Source: UBA830 sp038146925
Lineage (GTDB): Bacteria; Pseudomonadota; Alphaproteobacteria; MPNO01; UBA830
Assembly: GCA_038146925.1 (NCBI GenBank)
Contig: JAYQSP010000004.1
Span: forward strand, 186,001 to 250,000
Reading direction: 5' to 3'
DNA length: 64,000 nucleotides
The position numbers and the translations under genes were made by a program. Below, piece after piece: positions 60,838-64,000 of the stretch (position 1 is its first letter; every line of letters begins with the position of its first letter). The notes beneath the pieces were generated by a model, which saw only the letters and a program-made list of their open reading frames with translations, was not told the DNA's origin and did no database searches.

Positions 60838-61860
60838 TCACCCGCCGGTGACGCTCATATGCCTGGATACGGCGGGGGCCGCGCGGCGCCGGTCGATGAT
60901 GAAATCATGCCCCTTTGGCTTGCGGGCGATGGCGTCGTCGATGGCAGACATCAGCAGATCGTCGTCGCCGGTACGCAGCGGCGCCCGCAGGTCGGCGGCA
61001 TCCTCCTGGCCAAGACACATGAACAGCGTGCCGGTACAGGTAAGCCGCACCCGGTTGCAGTCTTCGCAGAAATTGTGCGTCATCGGGGTGATGAAACCGA
61101 TGCGTCCGCCGGTTTCCTCCACGCGGACGTAGCGCGCAGGCCCGCCGGTGCTGTCCGGGATGTCGGTCAGCGTCCAGCGCTTTTTCAGTTCTGCCCGCAC
61201 CATCGACAACGGCCAGTACTGGTCGAGCCGCATATCGCCGCCGATCTCGCCCAGGGGCATCACCTCTATAAAGGTCAGGTCGAACCCGCGCTCGCCGCAC
61301 CAGGCCACCATATCGTGGATTTCGTCGTCGTTGACGCCTTTAAGCGCTACAGCGTTGATCTTGATGCGGTGCCCTGCGTCGACGGCGGCGTCGACTCCGC
61401 CCAGAACTTTATCCAGCTTGCCCCAGCGGGTGATTTTTTCGAATTTGTCCGGGTCCAGCGTGTCGATCGACACGTTGATGCGCCGGACGCCCGCGTCGTA
61501 AAGGCCGGTGGCGTGGCGTTCCAGCTGGCTGGCGTTCGTGGTCAGGGTCAGCTCTTCCAGCGCGCCGGTATCGAGATGCCGGCCGAGGCGGTCGAACAGC
61601 CACATGATGTCCCGCCGTACCAGCGGTTCGCCGCCGGAAATCCGAAGTTTCCGGACCCCGCGCGTCACGAAGGCACTGCACAGCCGGTCGAGTTCTTCCA
61701 GGCTCAGCACGTCAGCCTTCGGCAGAAAGGTCATGTTCTCCGCCATGCAGTATACGCAGCGAAAATCACAGCGGTCCGTCACCGACACCCGCAAATAGCT
61801 GACATGCCGGTCGTAAGGGTCTATCAGCGGTTTTTCCGCAGTTTTCAGGTCTGTGTTCAT
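60838..61860 (-). CDS. moaA: GTP 3',8-cyclase MoaA (molybdenum cofactor biosynthesis)
   Basis: 340 residues, radical-SAM. The N-terminal cluster is CDFRCVYCM (CxxxCxxC) near residues 32-39. The C-terminal cluster is FCEDCNRVRLTCTGTLFMCLG. The protein ends in Gly-Gly, as MoaA requires for the active site. It makes the first intermediate of molybdopterin synthesis, needed by the SoeA-like and xanthine-dehydrogenase-like enzymes here. Confidence 0.96.
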   Translation of the reverse strand: MNTDLKTAEKPLIDPYDRHVSYLRVSVTDRCDFRCVYCMAENMTFLPKADVLSLEELDRLCSAFVTRGVRKLRISGGEPLVRRDIMWLFDRLGRHLDTGALEELTLTTNASQLERHATGLYDAGVRRINVSIDTLDPDKFEKITRWGKLDKVLGGVDAAVDAGHRIKINAVALKGVNDDEIHDMVAWCGERGFDLTFIEVMPLGEIGGDMRLDQYWPLSMVRAELKKRWTLTDIPDSTGGPARYVRVEETGGRIGFITPMTHNFCEDCNRVRLTCTGTLFMCLGQEDAADLRAPLRTGDDDLLMSAIDDAIARKPKGHDFIIDRRRAAPAVSRHMSVTGG

Positions 61861-61974
61861 CCGTTTGGGCGTCCCGTGCCAGCGTTGTCGCCGAACGCGT
61901 TATTCACGAGTGAATATAACGCTTTCGGGGCGAAAGGAAAGGCGGCGACCGCTTGCCGCCAGTGCTGCGAATTT

Positions 61975-63525
61975 TCAGGAAGACCGGGCGTTGAGCAGCC
62001 GGAGAGTAAAACGCGATCCCTGTCCCGGCGCGCTGTCGACGAACACGTCGCCGCCCATCATGCGTGCCAGCTGGCGCGAAATTGTCAGGCCCAGGCCGGT
62101 GCCTTCGCGCGGCGTCGTCATGACCCCGGCGCCCACCTGGTGGAAACTCTCGAAAATGCTGTCCTGCTGATTCTGAGGAATGCCCACGCCGGTATCCCAC
62201 ACGGTGATGTCGACGAATTCGCCCCGTTCCATTTTTACGTCGATGCCGACGCTGCCGCCCTGTTCGGTGAACTTCACCGCGTTGTTCAGCAGATTGACCA
62301 GAATCTGGCGCGTCCTGTCGGGGTCGGCTTCCGCCATGATGCCCGCCGGACACGTGACCGCACCGATATCAATATGGGTCGCTTCCGCGCGCACCGCGAT
62401 GTAGCTCCGCGCCTGCGATAACAGGGAAGCGATATCGATTGTCTGCGGGTACAGCTTCAAACTGCGCGATTCCAGATGAACCGCGTCGAGAATATCGTTG
62501 ATGATGTGCAGCAGATGATAGGCGGCGCCTTTGATATCGCGGAAATAGCTGAGGTAGTGTTCGTCCAGCTCACCGAACATCTTGCGTTCGGAAATTTCAG
62601 AAAACCCGATAATGGCATTGAGAGGCGTGCGGAGCTCGTGGCTCATCTTGCCGAGGAATTCGGTTTTCGCGGTAACCGCCATGCGCGCTTCGTCCAGCGC
62701 AAAGTCCAGCTGAACGTTGCGGTCGCGCAGTTCCTGAAGGCTGCTTTCCAGTTCGCGTTGCGAACGCCGGGCGCTCTGGATGGCATCGTGTTCGTTGGTC
62801 ACATCCGAGCCGGTGCCGCGATAGCCGGCGAATTCGCCCGTCGCGTCGTCGTGGATCGGCACGCCGCTGAGCGATATGCGGCGCACACGGTTGCGATTAT
62901 CGGCGATCAGAAAAATGCGCCCGCGGAAAGACGACCGTGTCTCCATCAGGTCGGGTTTGCCGCGCAGCTCGTCGCTCGAATCCTCGAACACGCCCAGCGA
63001 GAAGATATTGCGGCCAATCAGAGATCCCGGCGGCGTTTCCAGGGTTTCGGAAATGCGCGTGGAAACGTATGTCAGGTTCAGATCGACGTCGGTTTCCCAC
63101 ACCCAGTCGGACGCCGACCGGATGATGTCCTGAAAGCGGGATTCGGTCCGCGCCGCCTCGATCACCGCCTCGGCTTCGAGGGTCACATCGGTATAGATAC
63201 CGGCGTAGCCGGTATCGATCCCGTCTTCCACCGTGCGGACGTGGAAAGAACGGTAATGCCGGACCTCGGTCCCGGTGTTAACGGTCTGGCGAAGCTTGAT
63301 TTCGTTCACGCCTTTTTCGAGATGGCGGAACACGCCGAGCAGTTCTTCCGGCGCGTCGATATCGCCGCTTGCGTTGCGCTCGACGCCAAAACCGTGTTTC
63401 AGAAACTGTTCGAATTCCGGACTTATCAGGGTGAATCTTCCCTGCCGGTCCGCGATGTACATCGGCGGCATCCGGTTGAGCAGGCTTTTCGGAAACAGGA
63501 CTTCGGGCGACGGCGCAATATTCAA
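61975..63525 (-). CDS. Soluble PAS-domain sensor histidine kinase
   Basis: 516 residues without membrane helices. It has a PAS domain at about 15-115, a second PAS at about 130-245 (SDWVWETDVDLNLTYVS and YRGTGSDVT), a coiled coil at 250-285, the HisKA domain with H296 in GKMSHELRTPLNAIIGFSE, and an HATPase with DTGVGIP and GTGLGLTISRQLARMMGG. The start is a TTG at 63525 overlapping the stop of the upstream secretion-adaptor fragment; the ribosome site is poor. No response regulator is adjacent. Confidence 0.92.
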   Translation of the reverse strand: MNIAPSPEVLFPKSLLNRMPPMYIADRQGRFTLISPEFEQFLKHGFGVERNASGDIDAPEELLGVFRHLEKGVNEIKLRQTVNTGTEVRHYRSFHVRTVEDGIDTGYAGIYTDVTLEAEAVIEAARTESRFQDIIRSASDWVWETDVDLNLTYVSTRISETLETPPGSLIGRNIFSLGVFEDSSDELRGKPDLMETRSSFRGRIFLIADNRNRVRRISLSGVPIHDDATGEFAGYRGTGSDVTNEHDAIQSARRSQRELESSLQELRDRNVQLDFALDEARMAVTAKTEFLGKMSHELRTPLNAIIGFSEISERKMFGELDEHYLSYFRDIKGAAYHLLHIINDILDAVHLESRSLKLYPQTIDIASLLSQARSYIAVRAEATHIDIGAVTCPAGIMAEADPDRTRQILVNLLNNAVKFTEQGGSVGIDVKMERGEFVDITVWDTGVGIPQNQQDSIFESFHQVGAGVMTTPREGTGLGLTISRQLARMMGGDVFVDSAPGQGSRFTLRLLNARSS

Positions 63526-64000
63526 AAAGTTCTTTCGCCTGTTTGAACCGCGACCACTACTGGCATGCCGGCAAGAAGCTTAATGTCGTTTGATAAATTA
63601 TTTGGTAAATCAATAAAGTGTAATCTAGCTAAATAATAGTTAAATCCGGTTTGAGGATCTGATTGACCATCAGCTGAAATATAACTGACAACGCCCATAC
63701 GAGTGGGGGTTTTACCTGCCTTTACGCTTGTAAAACGGATTTCAGCCTCATCATTGACACCAATTCGATCAATTTCAAATGAAGGGATTTGAGCTCGATT
63801 AAAAATGACGTTGCTTTAGGTATTAAGTCATAATATCGGACGCAGGGGAGTGATAACCTCGCCAATAGCTTTTCTTGTAATCCCCATCACATAACCAGGG
63901 TGGGGCGCCTTTATAATTGTGTCATTTATTTGATTATTGACAATCAATACTTCTCTTCAAGCTCATTAAGACTTGTTTCCACCTCATTACGCTCAGAAAT
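63522..64000 (-). pseudogene. Frameshifted fragment of a HlyD-family type I secretion adaptor, running off the edge
   Basis: Reading the reverse strand, pieces of one adaptor appear in successive frames: ERNEVETSLNELEEKY, then VNNQINDTIIKAPHPGYVMGI, then YYDLIPKATSFLIE, then RAQIPSFEIDRIGVNDEAEIRFTS followed by VSYISADGQSDPQTGFNYYLAR. It ends LLAGMPVVVAVQTGERTF and a TGA at 63522. These match the lipoyl, beta-barrel and C-terminal parts of PrtE/HlyD-type adaptors (P-x-D-I/E-I-D, G-M-P-V-x-V, Q-T-G-E-R-T). At least three frameshifts are needed. The stretch is strikingly AT-rich against the rest of the window. The stop overlaps the TTG of the histidine kinase. Confidence 0.8.

Noticed and set aside
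1..64000. tRNA, rRNA, CRISPR or prophage content
   Set aside because: I looked for T-loop-like GGTTCGAATCC strings, regular short repeats and phage genes and saw none; a tRNA scan would settle it.

Overview
The window is GC-rich chromosomal DNA that reads as an alphaproteobacterium, probably Rhodospirillales-like. The evidence is a C4-pathway 5-aminolevulinate synthase (HemA), an xseB-ispA-dxs-tlyA cluster, many GTG/TTG starts, and dense short-spaced operons of oxygenases and transporters. No tRNA, rRNA, CRISPR array, phage module or intact insertion sequence was seen.

Layout. 1-3.8 kb: four tandem EamA/DMT transporters behind a MarR regulator. 3.9-9.6 kb: an HpaB-type flavin monooxygenase, a cytochrome P450, a remnant of an Asp/Glu racemase-family gene, a GMC oxidoreductase and an orphan membrane-anchored protein. 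9.7-19.5 kb: a Rieske oxygenase converging on a six-gene leftward operon (three TauD-type and two PhyH-type Fe(II)/2-oxoglutarate oxygenases plus an alpha/beta hydrolase), with a divergent MarR-HlyD-DHA2 efflux operon. 19.6-23 kb: an uncharacterised Cys-rich protein, greB, and an overlapping arfB / AtzG-like / amidase set. 23-25.9 kb: a luciferase-type monooxygenase with an alpha/beta hydrolase, and an Hpt-pseudoreceiver protein. 25.9-34.9 kb: a SoeABC-like sulfite dehydrogenase, a Blh-type persulfide dioxygenase and a TRAP transporter. 34.9-40.3 kb: an omega-aminotransferase broken by one stop codon, an LLM monooxygenase, a hotdog thioesterase and a lone xanthine-dehydrogenase-type large subunit. 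40.3-42.8 kb: a lower-GC decayed island with an MBOAT acyltransferase and a truncated SGNH-like partner. 42.8-54.3 kb: a UbiD decarboxylase, an HDAC-family deacetylase, then housekeeping genes (xseB, ispA, dxs, tlyA, an rRNA methyltransferase, aroC, fabI, pdxH). 54.9-63.5 kb: Usp, SDR, pirin, a PadR-like regulator, hemA, a second aminotransferase, moaA and a soluble PAS histidine kinase. 63.5-64 kb: an AT-rich, multiply frameshifted fragment of a type I secretion HlyD-family adaptor running off the end.

How it fits together. The accessory half looks like a catabolic region for aromatic, amide and possibly sulfonated compounds. The most interesting signal is a shared inverted-repeat operator, AGTNAG-N4-CTNACT with up to one degenerate half. 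It sits just upstream of the MarR-efflux operon, the 2-oxoglutarate oxygenase operon and the luciferase/hydrolase operon, which suggests one MarR-controlled regulon for oxidising and exporting a small molecule. Blh next to SoeABC forms a plausible persulfide-to-sulfite-to-sulfate route. Several genes carry lesions or odd starts: tlyA has an ACG start, the aminotransferase an in-frame TAA, the MBOAT gene two frameshifts. Some of these could be assembly errors and should be checked against reads.
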